Below are positions 23,860-33,719 of a DNA stretch of 45,247 bases, one piece after another. A program made the translations under genes and the position numbers. Each line of letters starts with the position of its first letter. Position 1 is the first letter of the stretch. The stretch is from an uncultured Microcaldota archaeon (GTDB taxonomy: Archaea > Micrarchaeota > Micrarchaeia > CAILAH01). The stretch covers positions 1 to 45,247 of the forward strand of contig CAILAH010000031.1 of the NCBI GenBank assembly GCA_903832205.1. Direction: 5' to 3'. The notes beneath the pieces are model-generated. The model did no database searches. It saw only the letters and a list, made by a program, of their open reading frames with translations, and was not told the DNA's origin.

Positions 23860-26010
23860 CTATCTATATATCACATTCTCCATCTCTTTGAACTTCTGTA
23901 TCCTTCCCACATCCGTCTTGGTTGCAGTGGGCTTTATGTTCAGCAGTGCTTTCTGGAAATCATCCATCTTCATCTTGTCATCAACCCTGTTCTCCCTGAT
24001 GAGCACCATTCCAGTTTCCCTGCAGACGCTCTCGATGTCCGCGCCCGTGTATCCCTCGGTCATTGCCGCCAGTTCCTTGAGGTTGATATTCTTCGCGAGC
24101 GGCATGTTCTTTGTGTGCACCTTGAATATGGTCTCCCTGGTCTTCTCATCGGGTATGTCAATGCTCACAATGTAGTCGAACCTGCCCGCGCGCACAAGTG
24201 CCGGGTCAAGTATGTCAGGCCTGTTGGTGGCTGCAACGACAACCAATCCTTTTGTGTTTGTCATGCCGTCCATCTCCGTGAGGATGGTGTTCACGACGCG
24301 CTCCATTACCTTGGAACCCTCGTCATTCCCCCTGGCAGGCGCAACCGCATCAATCTCATCAATGAAGATTATGCAGGGCGATGCCAGCTTGGCCTTCCTG
24401 AATATTTCACGAACTATCTTCTCGCTCTCGCCCACCCATTTGCTCAGCACTTCAGGCCCCTTGATTGAGATGAAGTTGGCCTGGCTCTCAGTGGCAACCG
24501 CTTTTGCGAGCATTGTCTTTCCGGTTCCCGGCGGGCCCACCAATAATATTCCCTTTGTCGCCCTGATCCCAACCTTCTCAAAGTATTCCGGATGCTTGAG
24601 CGGGAGCTCAACGCCCTCCTTGAGGATCCTCTTTGCGTTCTCCAGCCCACCAATGTCGTCCCACTTAACGTTAGGCACTTCCGTGAAAATCTCCCTCAAT
24701 GCGGAAGGCAGGATCTCCTTCATCGCCTCGGAGAAATCATCCTGCGTAACCTCAATCTTCTCGAGCATTTCGGGCGGGATTACGCCTTCCATGTCCATTT
24801 CAGGTAGCATTCTCCTCAATGCCCTCATTGCGGCCTCCTTGCTCAATGAGGAGATGTCCGCGCCAGTATATCCGTAAGTAATGTCGGCCAGTTTCTTCAA
24901 GTCGACGCTTTTTTCCAGAGGCATGTGCCTCGCGTGGATTTCAAGAATCTCCTCCCTTGCATTCCTGTCAGGCACGCCAATCTCAATCTCCCTGTCGAAC
25001 CTTCCCGGCCTTCTCAATGCCTGGTCGATTGAGTTCTGCCTATTGGTCGCGCCAATCACTATCACCTGGCCCCTGCTTGCAAGGCCGTCCATGAGCGTGA
25101 GCAGCTGGCTTACCATTCTCCTCTCGACCTCGCCCGTGGCCTCTTCCCTCTTGGGCGCAATTGCATCCAGCTCATCCATGAAGATAATGCTCGGGCCGTT
25201 CTCCTCCGCTTCCTTGAACAGCTTCCTCAATCTTTCCTCGCTCTCCCCGACGTATTTGCTCACCAACTCGGGGCCGCCAACATAGTAGAAGTTCGCCTCG
25301 CTCTCCGATGCGACCGCTTTTGCCAATAATGTCTTACCGGTTCCCGGCGCGCCGTACATCAGCACTCCCTTTGGCGGGTCAACCCCCAATCTCTGGAACA
25401 ATTCCGGATGCCTCAGCGGCAGCTCTACCATCTCCCTGATTTTTCGTATCTCTTCCTTCAGCCCGCCGATATCCTCGTAAGAAATTGTCGGGATTCTTCC
25501 CATATCCTTGGTCGGCTCGTTCTTCAATGCCAGGTCGGTATCATTTCCTATCAGGACTATTCCCGTCGGGAACGTCTGCGTAACTACTAACGGGTAGGGG
25601 GTTCCGAACACCGCTATGTAAATCACGTCTCCCCTTATGAGCGCCCTTCCAACCAGCCTTCTCTGCAGTATCTTGTCAAATCCGGTGGGGAACTGCATCG
25701 GCTGCTTGGGCGTTAATGTAATCTTCTTCGCTTCCTTCACGTCGGTCTTCTTCAGTGTTATCTTATCGCCGATGGCGACCCCGGCATTCTGCCTCAGGTA
25801 CCCGTCCATCCTGATTATGCCATATCCCTCGTCGCGGGGGTGGGCCTGCCACACGATTGCGGCTGTGCTCCTCTTTCCCTTGAGCTCAACCACATCTCCC
25901 GTGGTGACATCAAGCTCTTTCCTTGCAGCGCTGTCAATCCTCACAATGCCCCTGCCGACGTCATGCTGTAATGCTTCAGCAACCTTGAGTTCAAAATCTT
26001 TAGTCGTCAC
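23860..26010 (-). CDS. Cdc48/VCP-type AAA+ ATPase
   Basis: This 716-residue hexameric unfoldase has an N-terminal double-psi barrel ([15 protein letters not shown]) and two AAA+ domains. D1 has Walker [14 protein letters not shown] and Walker [12 protein letters not shown]2 has [13 protein letters not shown] and [10 protein letters not shown]. Second-region-of-homology arginines occur in [12 protein letters not shown] and [12 protein letters not shown]. Archaeal Cdc48 (VAT) extracts and unfolds proteins, feeding the proteasome. I place the start at GTG 26010 because AGGGTGA lies 5 nt upstream; the TTG at 26049 is less likely. First gene of a three-gene operon. Confidence 0.95.
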   Translation of the reverse strand: MTTKDFELKVAEALQHDVGRGIVRIDSAARKELDVTTGDVVELKGKRSTAAIVWQAHPRDEGYGIIRMDGYLRQNAGVAIGDKITLKKTDVKEAKKITLTPKQPMQFPTGFDKILQRRLVGRALIRGDVIYIAVFGTPYPLVVTQTFPTGIVLIGNDTDLALKNEPTKDMGRIPTISYEDIGGLKEEIRKIREMVELPLRHPELFQRLGVDPPKGVLMYGAPGTGKTLLAKAVASESEANFYYVGGPELVSKYVGESEERLRKLFKEAEENGPSIIFMDELDAIAPKREEATGEVERRMVSQLLTLMDGLASRGQVIVIGATNRQNSIDQALRRPGRFDREIEIGVPDRNAREEILEIHARHMPLEKSVDLKKLADITYGYTGADISSLSKEAAMRALRRMLPEMDMEGVIPPEMLEKIEVTQDDFSEAMKEILPSALREIFTEVPNVKWDDIGGLENAKRILKEGVELPLKHPEYFEKVGIRATKGILLVGPPGTGKTMLAKAVATESQANFISIKGPEVLSKWVGESEKIVREIFRKAKLASPCIIFIDEIDAVAPARGNDEGSKVMERVVNTILTEMDGMTNTKGLVVVAATNRPDILDPALVRAGRFDYIVSIDIPDEKTRETIFKVHTKNMPLAKNINLKELAAMTEGYTGADIESVCRETGMVLIRENRVDDKMKMDDFQKALLNIKPTATKTDVGRIQKFKEMENVIYR

Positions 26011-26120
26011 AAAATTCACCCTTTCGCTTCTTCCTACTATAGCCCTCAAATATTAAAAATGCTAATTATTATAAGCAATAAGGGTCATCGTCGAATAAAT
26101 AGTTTTTCAAAAAACGCAAC

Positions 26121-26131
26121 CTTTTTTAAAA
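26121..26131 (+). promoter_or_regulatory. TATA-type promoter of the 26164 gene
   Basis: CTTTTTTAAAA lies about 33-43 nt before the ATG at 26164 in the divergent interval with cdc48. A GGTG at 26154-26157 precedes the start codon. Confidence 0.5.
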
Positions 26132-26163
26132 TGAGCCCGGCCCTACAATAGAATGGTGTCCGC

Positions 26164-27057
26164 ATGACGAAAGGAAAATGCGAAGATATTGCTGTTTACG
26201 AAGAACTCCGCTCCACTTTGAGGCAGGAGGATTTGGTGCTTTACGATACGGTCTCTCTCGGCGTGTTTACCGAGGCCTATCGTGCGCTAAAGAAGGCCTT
26301 GCACGACGAGAGCATGAACGTCACTGCAGCCAATGCTGATGAGTTCGCGGACAGGGCGATGTACCTGCACGACGCGCTCAAGGATTACGAGAGGCTTCTT
26401 TTCACGCTTGACTCGGGCATCCAGCCCAACATCTCCAAGTTCGTCGACCTGGAGAACGACGATGTGCTTGACAATGCGTTCTCGAATTTCCTGAAGACCA
26501 ACCTCACGTTCACGCAGAAGGAGCTTATGGCCTACTTTGACGAGCGCTACTCGGAGAAGACGCTGCTCAAGTACGTGGGCAACGTGCCCATCTACAAGAA
26601 GAGGATGCTCTTCGACAAGAAGGACATCGAGTCCCGCCTTGAAGGCCTCATCGGCGACGGCGTGGTGCTTGACATGCGCGCAAGTGAGCTGAAGGGCAAG
26701 AAGGGCGGCAAGGAAAAGTTCATCTCAATGCCGGCGGTCTATGCGGTGTTCACGGGCCCATGGAACCCGCTTGTGGTCTACCCCGAGGTGGAATACATTG
26801 CGGCAGAGTCCTCACGCGTGCTCCGCGAGCTCATGATTATGGAGGAGGCCGAGACCAACCAGGCGGGCAAGATGCTCAAGATGCTCTTCAAGGGCGGCGG
26901 CGCAGACGGGTTCATACAGAACTTCACGAACATCATGCTCATGTACTACGAGCAGATGAACGAGCCCAAGCCGGACTTCATAATCGAGGCGTCCGACGGC
27001 CCGACCATTGCGCTCACATTCCCGAACAGCGCATTCTATGAGTCCGTCACCGTTTAG
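26164..27057 (+). CDS. Unknown cytoplasmic protein
   Basis: The 297-residue protein has no signal peptide or membrane segment. The first half is acidic and helical (YEELRSTLRQEDLVLYDTVS); the second half mixes strands and helices and includes a glycine loop (MLFKGGGADGF). Codons end mostly in C or G, more than in the neighbours, as is common for strongly expressed genes in such a genome. A clear hairpin terminator follows the stop. I do not recognise the family. Confidence 0.65.
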   Translation: MTKGKCEDIAVYEELRSTLRQEDLVLYDTVSLGVFTEAYRALKKALHDESMNVTAANADEFADRAMYLHDALKDYERLLFTLDSGIQPNISKFVDLENDDVLDNAFSNFLKTNLTFTQKELMAYFDERYSEKTLLKYVGNVPIYKKRMLFDKKDIESRLEGLIGDGVVLDMRASELKGKKGGKEKFISMPAVYAVFTGPWNPLVVYPEVEYIAAESSRVLRELMIMEEAETNQAGKMLKMLFKGGGADGFIQNFTNIMLMYYEQMNEPKPDFIIEASDGPTIALTFPNSAFYESVTV

Positions 27058-27063
27058 TTTTCT

Positions 27064-27096
27064 TAGGCCATCCGGGCCTATTTTTATTTCTTTATT
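27064..27096 (+). terminator. Hairpin plus T-tract terminator
   Basis: TAGGCC (27064-27069) pairs with GGCCTA (27075-27080) around a 5-nt loop and is followed by TTTTTATTTCTTTATT. It sits 7 nt after the stop of the 26164 gene. Confidence 0.7.
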
Positions 27097-27144
27097 CTAA
27101 CCTCTCTTCTCTCAGTTTAAATTATTTCACACCGAATTATACAC

Positions 27145-27408
27145 TTGCTACAGCCAATTGATCACGAGCACGTCATCAACAAGTGCCTTGACGAGTTCAA
27201 CGCGAGCGCGGACGGGGTAGCTGCAAGGCTCGTTTCGGTCGGGAACCACGATTTCGATATCGAGATAATAAGCCAGAATTTGGACAACGTGGTATTCAGC
27301 TCGGCGGACGACCTCATGGCCAAGTTCAAGAAGAGCGGCCTGCGCGGCGAGCTGTCCTGGTTCACGAAAACGGACTTTGACAAGATGATGGTGAGGTTCA
27401 GGATTTAA
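27145..27408 (+). CDS. Small unknown protein with leaderless TTG start
   Basis: The 87-residue protein has an alternating strand-helix pattern (ARLVSVGNHDFDIEIIS, then DDLMAKFKKSGL). There is no ATG near the N-terminus. The first codon is TTG, 28 nt after the start of TTTAAATTATTT (27116-27127), so transcription should begin at or next to this codon. I do not recognise the family. The MFS gene begins 61 nt downstream in the same direction. Confidence 0.55.
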   Translation: MLQPIDHEHVINKCLDEFNASADGVAARLVSVGNHDFDIEIISQNLDNVVFSSADDLMAKFKKSGLRGELSWFTKTDFDKMMVRFRI

Positions 27409-27469
27409 TGGAAATCGCCCCGGAGTGGAACGAGGGCATTTTTGTTATTCTTAATCATGGGTGTGGCTT

Positions 27470-28603
27470 ATGGACGGCGCGCGTGTAAAGCTCATTGCAA
27501 TTCTTGATGCATTTGTCGATTCGTCATTAACCGTTGCGCTTCCCCTTTATCTCCTCTCGCTCAGCATCGGCATAAGCGAGATTGGGCTCATCCTCGCGGT
27601 GATGCCCGTCATATTCCTTCTTGTGCGCCTCCTGCTCGCAGCCCTTGGCGACCAGATTGGCACGAAAAACATTTTCATCTCCAACGGGATTTTCGGGGCG
27701 GCATCCGGCATTATTTATGCGTTTGCATTCACGCCCGCAATGTTCTCGCTCGGAAAGATATTTGAGGGATTCCGCGCATCAGCGTTCTGGGCGGTGGGGC
27801 GCACCGATATTTTCTCGCACGGCTCACGCGATGGCAAGCAGGCGCGCGAATCCGCATCAATGGTGAGCCTGCGAATCCTGTCCGTATCATTTGCAAAGCT
27901 TGTCACTGGCGCGCTCATCGTCTACCTCTCATTCCACAACACGTTCCTTGCAATAGCCGCCCTCGGGATCATCATCACGATTATCGCATTGACTTTTCCT
28001 GCAAAGGTTAACCAGCAGGTTTCACCGCGCAGGCTTATTTCAGTAATAACGCAGAAGCGCGGCCTGGAGTTCTGGCTGCCCGCAATCCCGCTCGCATTCA
28101 ACGCATTCGGCGCGATTGCGATTGTTGCGTTCGGCCTTCCCATTTTCATGAGCAGCAGCCTGCATATGGGCTATGAGCTCATCGGCCTTCTCCTTGCGGT
28201 TTTCTTCCTCATAGAGGCGCTCACAAACTATCTCGTCACAAGGTTCAGGCTTCCCTACCGCTACATATTTTTCCTCTCAATAATCTTCTGCGGCCTGCCC
28301 GGAATCGTGCTCTGGGTGCCCCAGCTTTTTATCCCCGCGCTCCTGTTGCACGCCGTGGGCTGGGGGCTGCTTGATGCCGCCTATGAGTATGTGCTTGCCC
28401 ATGCGGTCAGAAACAGCAAGAGCATCTCAACGGATATTGCGCTTCTCATGGTGCCCTGCAGGATTGCCGAGTTCCTTGCATTCATTGCAGGCGGGTTCAT
28501 AATATCCTACTTCGGCTATGCGCCCCTTTTCATACTGGGCGCATCGGCGCTTGCGCTCTCCAGCATAATCCCCATGCGCATGATAAAAGACGGCGTGAAA
28601 TAA
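27470..28603 (+). CDS. Major facilitator superfamily transporter
   Basis: This 377-residue membrane protein has about 11-12 hydrophobic helices. The loop between helices 2 and 3 (LLAALGDQIGTKNIF) matches the MFS signature GDxxGxxxxx. The halves are separated by a short cytoplasmic loop around residues 170-200. MFS proteins move small solutes with or against an ion; the substrate cannot be told. I use ATG 27470 and not the in-frame GTG 27461. It converges with the ACT-domain gene. Confidence 0.82.
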   Translation: MDGARVKLIAILDAFVDSSLTVALPLYLLSLSIGISEIGLILAVMPVIFLLVRLLLAALGDQIGTKNIFISNGIFGAASGIIYAFAFTPAMFSLGKIFEGFRASAFWAVGRTDIFSHGSRDGKQARESASMVSLRILSVSFAKLVTGALIVYLSFHNTFLAIAALGIIITIIALTFPAKVNQQVSPRRLISVITQKRGLEFWLPAIPLAFNAFGAIAIVAFGLPIFMSSSLHMGYELIGLLLAVFFLIEALTNYLVTRFRLPYRYIFFLSIIFCGLPGIVLWVPQLFIPALLLHAVGWGLLDAAYEYVLAHAVRNSKSISTDIALLMVPCRIAEFLAFIAGGFIISYFGYAPLFILGASALALSSIIPMRMIKDGVK

Positions 28604-28614
28604 CCAATGCCTGC

Positions 28615-28698
28615 CTAGAGGCCGTATTTATTGCCGAACGCCTCTATTGCGTTGATTGCCTTTTGTGCAACTTTTTCAATCGCATCTTCCGATTGCAC
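28615..28698 (-). CDS. Possible 27-residue small protein
   Basis: A GTG codon overlaps the TAG stop of the ACT-domain gene (TAGTG) and opens a 27-codon frame. It encodes an amphipathic helix (DAIEKVAQKAINAIEAFG) ending in KYGL. The overlap is typical of coupled translation. It could also be a decayed tail of the ACT protein. Short length keeps confidence low. Confidence 0.3.
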   Translation of the reverse strand: MQSEDAIEKVAQKAINAIEAFGNKYGL

Positions 28699-29114
28699 TA
28701 GCCTTGCAGCTTCTTGAGTGCCTTCATCGCGGCATTTCTCTTCTCGTAAGGCACAAGCAGGTGATCGTGGTAATATGCGGAGAAAGCGTTCACGCTGATT
28801 TCCTCTTTTGCAAGCGCCCCGCTAATCTTCGCGAGGAATCCCACTGCCATCAAATCGGAATTTACGCTTAAAGTGATTAATGCAAACGGCCCGGCAACCT
28901 TTTCTTCCGTCGCCTGCTCGATGATTTGCAGAAGCGGCTCGGTGAAAACCACGGTGAGCCCCTCCTCCTCCAGATAAACGCACACGATGTATTGCATATA
29001 GCCGGCGAGGCCGAACAATTGCGACTTATCCACAGCTGCAATGTAATATTTCTCCTCTTGAAGCGTGGGCTTCATCTTTTTCAGGAGTTCTTTCAGGTTG
29101 GATATTGTTGCCAT
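28698..29114 (-). CDS. ACT-domain protein (DUF2241-type)
   Basis: This 138-residue protein matches the ACT_3/DUF2241 pattern: an N-terminal LKELLKKMKPTLQEEKYYIA, a central GPFALITLSVNSDLMAVGFL, then ALAKEEISVNAFSAYYHDHL and LVPYEKRNAAMKALKKL. ACT domains bind amino acids or other small ligands and are usually regulatory. This standalone family has no known target. ATG 29114 is preferred; a GTG at 29141 is the alternative. It lies 55 nt after the M24 peptidase gene, same strand. Confidence 0.85.
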   Translation of the reverse strand: MATISNLKELLKKMKPTLQEEKYYIAAVDKSQLFGLAGYMQYIVCVYLEEEGLTVVFTEPLLQIIEQATEEKVAGPFALITLSVNSDLMAVGFLAKISGALAKEEISVNAFSAYYHDHLLVPYEKRNAAMKALKKLQG

Positions 29115-29168
29115 GTTCAATGCCCCATTGCACTTCTTCACTCGCCATGCGGTGCCATACCCTCTCGC

Positions 29169-30191
29169 CTAAAGCAGCCTTGAATTCTTCTTCCCAATCA
29201 CGTACATGTCCTCGTATCTCAATCCTTTCGCAAAATACTGCCCAGGCTCAATGGTAATAACAGAATTCTCTTTCAATACATCCTTCGATTTTGCATAGAT
29301 GTGCGGGAACTCATGCACTTCCAATCCAATGCCGTGCCCGATCCCGTGCGGGAACTCCTTCAGCCCGTTCCTTTTCATTATCTTATCAACATCAGAAACG
29401 AAATCCCTGATTTTCTTTCCTGCAACTGCTGCATCCGCAACCTCTGCAGATGCGTGCCTGAGATTCTCATACGCCCCCTTCATCTCACCTAAATCGCCGA
29501 TGCATCTCGTCATGTCTGAATTGTAATATGCCTGCCTAATCCCCATGTCAATGAGCACGTAATCGCTAATCTTCTCATTTCCTTTTGTAGTATAGTGCGG
29601 GAACCTCGCATTCCTGGAGTTTGCAACGATGGTTTCGAACGCCTCGGTGCATCCAAGCTCAGCCATTCCCATAAGCACCTGCCTGCGCATCTCTCCCTCT
29701 CCTTTCCCTTTCACTCCGCTCCCTGCAATCCCATCAAGGATATTAGCCGTCCCCAGCTTGGCCTTGCGCATAATCGCAATCTCCGAAGCGTCCTTCACTT
29801 CCCTCGCGCTCAGCAGCTCCTTAGCAACCGGCTTCATTCCCTTGGAGTGCAATCTCCTGTAGGCCCCATAATTGATATGCCCCACATCCATGGCGCATTT
29901 TTTCCCGCATGCTTTAATGAGCGTTTCCTTTGCGGTCTTATTCTTATCGAAAATCACAACCTCGGCAATCTTGGAGTAAGTGTCCCTGGCCAATACCTCG
30001 TTCAGCTGGTTCGATACGATTGTAATCCCGCCGTCCCTGTGCAGCACCGCGACGGAATGGTCGATATCCATCCCGGCAAAATAGAAGAAGTTGGGCGAGT
30101 AAACTCCCCACCTGGGAATGATCACTGTTGAATCTAGCGCATCAACAATCCTTTTTGCCCGTTTCCTAATCAGCGCAGAATCAATTTTCAT
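29169..30191 (-). CDS. M24-family metallopeptidase (Xaa-Pro dipeptidase type)
   Basis: The 340-residue protein has the creatinase-like N-domain and the pita-bread C-domain. Metal ligands are visible: Asp in VLIDMGIRQAYYNSDMTR (two Asp), His in GHGIGLEVHEFPHIY, Glu in TIEPGQYF and Glu in YEDMYVIG. These proteases release N-terminal residues before or at proline from peptides in the cytoplasm. Its ATG overlaps the SMC stop by 4 nt, so the two are translationally coupled. Confidence 0.92.
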   Translation of the reverse strand: MKIDSALIRKRAKRIVDALDSTVIIPRWGVYSPNFFYFAGMDIDHSVAVLHRDGGITIVSNQLNEVLARDTYSKIAEVVIFDKNKTAKETLIKACGKKCAMDVGHINYGAYRRLHSKGMKPVAKELLSAREVKDASEIAIMRKAKLGTANILDGIAGSGVKGKGEGEMRRQVLMGMAELGCTEAFETIVANSRNARFPHYTTKGNEKISDYVLIDMGIRQAYYNSDMTRCIGDLGEMKGAYENLRHASAEVADAAVAGKKIRDFVSDVDKIMKRNGLKEFPHGIGHGIGLEVHEFPHIYAKSKDVLKENSVITIEPGQYFAKGLRYEDMYVIGKKNSRLL

Positions 30192-33100
30192 TGCCCAGCT
30201 ACCCTTGTCGCTTCGGTAGCCAGCATCGGCTTGTTTAGCTGCAGGCTTACAACCTGTGACATGCCGTGCACTTTGCTCACGCCCATCACCGCATCTGCCG
30301 ATGAGAGCGTGACGTCATTGTGCGACACGACTATGAACTGCGTCCTCTGCGATAGCTTCTTCACAAGCTCCGAAACGAGCTTGCTCCTAATCTTGTCCAA
30401 TGCGGACTCAATCTCGTCAAGTATGTAGAATGCCGAAGGATGATACATGTGTATGGAGAACACAAGCAAAATCGCCATGATGGATTTCTCACCGCCCGAA
30501 AGGCTCTCAAGCCTTTCCTGCCTGCCGTCCTCGCGGATAACCTTGACATCAAGCCCGCCCTCGAACGGGTCCTTTGAATCCTGCAGCTGCAGGTGCGCCT
30601 TGCCCGCTGCGAACGTCTGTGAAAACAATTGCTGGAAATTCAGGTTGACCTTCTCGAACGCCTCCATGAATACGATTATCTTCCTCTTCTCGACCTCGCC
30701 TATCATCAGTATTACCGCGTCCCTTTCCTTCTCGAGCAGGTCGAGCTTCTCGCCCATATCGTCCGCCTCCTTCTTCCTCTCATCATACATTGCGGGCGCG
30801 TTCAGGTTCACATTCCCGATAATCATGAGTGACGCTTCCTTCTCCTTCAATTCGCCCTTCATCTTGTTCAGGCTCCCTTCAATGAGCTCAAACTGCTCAT
30901 CAGTGGCTTCGGATTTAAGGTCCACGAGCCTCTGCTCAAGCACCGCTTTCCTGGTCTCGGTCTTCCCGAGCTCCTGCAGCAGCCTATCCCTGCTGCCGAA
31001 CACCCTTCCCTTCTCTTCCGCAAGCTTGTCGGCCTCTAACTGCACCGCATCCCTCTTGTGCATGAGGTCCCTCGTCTCCTCGCTCGCCTTCTCCATCTGC
31101 TTTTTCTTCTTCTCCATGTCCTTCTCTATGCCGTGCATCCTGTCTTCCAGTGCCTTCGTGTCCGAATCGTTATCTGAAGAGAGGCCCTCAACCTCGCCAA
31201 TCTGGCCGTTGTGGTCCTCGATAATCTTCTTGAGCATTGTAACTTCCGTGTTGCTTCCCTTGTACTCGGCCTCGAGCATTGCAACCTCGTCCTGCAGCAC
31301 GCTAATCTTCTCCTCGGTGCCCTCCTCTTTCTTGTAGAGCACGGAATCAATCTCGTTCTTCTTCTGCCTCATTGCGGCCAATTTCTCCTTTGCCCTGGCC
31401 GTCTGGCCCATCACTTTCTCAAGCTCGGCCGCGCTCTCCCTCTTTATCCTCTCCTGCTGTGCGCTCTCTTCCTTGAGCGACTTGATTCTCGCCCTGCTTT
31501 CCTCGACCTGGCCCGCGCTTTTTACCAATCCCTGCGAATCTATCTGCAATGACTTGATCTGGACCTCGATCTCCGCGCGCTCCCTTCTTATGCGTGTGGA
31601 CTCGTCCCTGAGCTGGAACAGCGAGCTCACGAAGCCCTCCTTCTCCTCCTGCAATTTGGTGATCCTCTCATCGAGCTCTGCGGCCTTCTTCCTCTCGGCA
31701 AGCTTCATCCCCGATACGAAATAGCCGCCCGTGACCGCGCTTGATTTCTCAATCACGTCGCCGTTGAGCGTTACCAACCGCGCCTTTCCAATAAGTCCCA
31801 CGTCCTTTGCGCTCTCAATATCGGTGACCAGCACCGTATCGCCGAACACGTAGGTCATGGGCCCCACGAACCTGGGGTCATACTCTATGAAATCGATGAG
31901 CTTTCCGAGCACTCCTGGATAATTCATCTGCTGCTTCTGCGTGTCAACATTCATCTTGAGCGGGAGGAATGTGGCCCTTCCCATCTTCCTGCTCCTAAGC
32001 TGGCTTATCACTTCCTTGCTCGTCTCAACATCATCAACGATGAAATGGTTCAATCTTCCGCCCGCCGATGCCTCAATGGCAACGGCATATTTTGAATCGA
32101 AGTTGCAGAGCTCCTGCACCGTGCCGTGGATTCCGCTCACCATTTTCTTTTCCTGCAGCTCCTTCACGAAATTGGTGACATGCTCAGCGTGCGACATCCC
32201 GCTGATTGCCCTGTATCTTGAGTATTCCTCCTTGAGCCTGAGCAGCGTCTTATCGGCTTCCGCGCTCTGCTCGTTCATCTTCCTCTCCCTTCCGAAGAGG
32301 TCGTCCATCTCCTTTCTCTTCTTCTCAAGCTCCTTTTCCGCCTCCCTAATCGTCCTCTCAATCTCCCTTAATTCCGCGGACACGCCGCTTTCCGCAATAT
32401 GGCCGAGCTTCTCAAGCTCCTCGTTCTTGGAGGTCAGCCTGATATCGGCCTGCAGTGCCGCGCCCTCGTGCCCCGTCTGTATTTTCTCCTTTGAGTAAAT
32501 CTCATCTTCCAATTCCTTGATTTCCTCTCCAATCTTCTGCGACTCGTTGACAAGGGTTGAGTCCCTCTTCCTCGCCATGTCCGCCTTTCTCTTCAATTCG
32601 GCGAGGTCATTCCTTACCACCTGGAGCCTCTGCTCCTTATCGGAGAGCGCGGTGCCGAATGATGCAATGGTGGACTCGATCTCCATCTTCTTCTGCTGCA
32701 GCGCGCCAAGCCTTTTCACAAGCTCGTCCCTGCTCTTCTGCAGGCTCTCCTTCTTCTCGTTTGAAACCGCCAAATCGGTCCTGAGCGCCTCATACTCGTG
32801 GTACGCCTTGTTGTTGGTGCTGCACCTGTTAATCTCATCGGACAATTCCCTAATCTGCTGTGATTTCTCCCCTATCCTATTATTAATCTCCGCAATTGAA
32901 GCATCAATCTCGCCGATCTTCGCCTTTTTCATCGCGTAATCTTTTGTGACCTCGTCGTATTCCTCGTCAACCTTCCTTATTTCCCAGTAGATTACGCTGT
33001 TCTTCAGGTTGGCAACTTCCTTCCTGAGCGCGATGTATTTGAGCGCGATTTCCCTGTCCTTCTCCAATTCCCTGAGGTATCCTTCCTTCTCCCTCAAAAC

Positions 33101-33661
33101 AAGCTTGGTATCGTTAATCCTCTGCTGCACCGTGTCGAGCTCCTTGAGCGCCTCGTTCCTCTTTGAGTCGAACTCCGCAACGCCCGCAATCTCATCGATA
33201 ATCTTCCTCTTCTCGATCGCGTTCATCTCAATAATCCTCTGCACTTCGCCCTGCCCTATGACATTGTGCGTGCCGTTCTCTATGTTATATTTCTTGAGCA
33301 TTTCCACGACGCCGCCCCTGGTCGTGTTCTTCCCGTTCAGCCTGTAGCCGCTCTTGCCGTCCCTGGTTATCCTCCTTGCCACCGTGATTTCGCCGTCAGG
33401 CGTATTAATGGCCAGATCCACCTCTGCGTGCTCGGAGGCGTGGTTAATCAGGTCCTTGATTGTTTTCGCCCTCAGCGCCGACAGCTTCATCTCGCCGATT
33501 GCGAACCTTATTGCGTCACAAACGTTGCTCTTTCCGCTGCCGTTGGGCCCCATGAACGCCTGGAAACCATTGATTAGGTCAACATCTACCTTCTTGAAGG
33601 ATTTGAAATTCCTGCATTTCAGCCTGCTAATGAAAGCTCCGCTCACGATAGAATTTATCAC
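30188..33661 (-). CDS. smc: Chromosome segregation ATPase SMC
   Basis: This 1157-residue SMC protein has an N-terminal Walker A (GPNGSGKS, residues 38-45), a long coiled coil, and a hinge (about residues 505-670, with EASAGGRLNHFIVDD and GYFVSGMK). A returning coil leads to the C-terminal ABC signature LSGGEKS with Walker B FYILDEIESALD. It forms a ring-shaped dimer that organises and segregates DNA. The start is GTG 33661. No scpA or scpB gene is adjacent, unlike in many archaea; instead an M24 peptidase gene overlaps its end. Confidence 0.96.
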   Translation of the reverse strand: MINSIVSGAFISRLKCRNFKSFKKVDVDLINGFQAFMGPNGSGKSNVCDAIRFAIGEMKLSALRAKTIKDLINHASEHAEVDLAINTPDGEITVARRITRDGKSGYRLNGKNTTRGGVVEMLKKYNIENGTHNVIGQGEVQRIIEMNAIEKRKIIDEIAGVAEFDSKRNEALKELDTVQQRINDTKLVLREKEGYLRELEKDREIALKYIALRKEVANLKNSVIYWEIRKVDEEYDEVTKDYAMKKAKIGEIDASIAEINNRIGEKSQQIRELSDEINRCSTNNKAYHEYEALRTDLAVSNEKKESLQKSRDELVKRLGALQQKKMEIESTIASFGTALSDKEQRLQVVRNDLAELKRKADMARKRDSTLVNESQKIGEEIKELEDEIYSKEKIQTGHEGAALQADIRLTSKNEELEKLGHIAESGVSAELREIERTIREAEKELEKKRKEMDDLFGRERKMNEQSAEADKTLLRLKEEYSRYRAISGMSHAEHVTNFVKELQEKKMVSGIHGTVQELCNFDSKYAVAIEASAGGRLNHFIVDDVETSKEVISQLRSRKMGRATFLPLKMNVDTQKQQMNYPGVLGKLIDFIEYDPRFVGPMTYVFGDTVLVTDIESAKDVGLIGKARLVTLNGDVIEKSSAVTGGYFVSGMKLAERKKAAELDERITKLQEEKEGFVSSLFQLRDESTRIRRERAEIEVQIKSLQIDSQGLVKSAGQVEESRARIKSLKEESAQQERIKRESAAELEKVMGQTARAKEKLAAMRQKKNEIDSVLYKKEEGTEEKISVLQDEVAMLEAEYKGSNTEVTMLKKIIEDHNGQIGEVEGLSSDNDSDTKALEDRMHGIEKDMEKKKKQMEKASEETRDLMHKRDAVQLEADKLAEEKGRVFGSRDRLLQELGKTETRKAVLEQRLVDLKSEATDEQFELIEGSLNKMKGELKEKEASLMIIGNVNLNAPAMYDERKKEADDMGEKLDLLEKERDAVILMIGEVEKRKIIVFMEAFEKVNLNFQQLFSQTFAAGKAHLQLQDSKDPFEGGLDVKVIREDGRQERLESLSGGEKSIMAILLVFSIHMYHPSAFYILDEIESALDKIRSKLVSELVKKLSQRTQFIVVSHNDVTLSSADAVMGVSKVHGMSQVVSLQLNKPMLATEATRVAGQ

Positions 33662-33719
33662 GCTAATATTTATTAAATATGAGTATTATCAGAAGGATAT
33701 AAAGGGATTCCTTAAGCTC

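Noticed and set aside
23860-26010. Two adjacent AAA genes fused by error
   Set aside because: The double AAA+ layout with one N-domain is the normal Cdc48/VAT architecture.
30447-31337. 296-codon plus-strand open frame antisense to smc
   Set aside because: Its Ser/Phe/Leu-rich product is what the reverse strand of coiled-coil codons gives. The SMC frame is certain.
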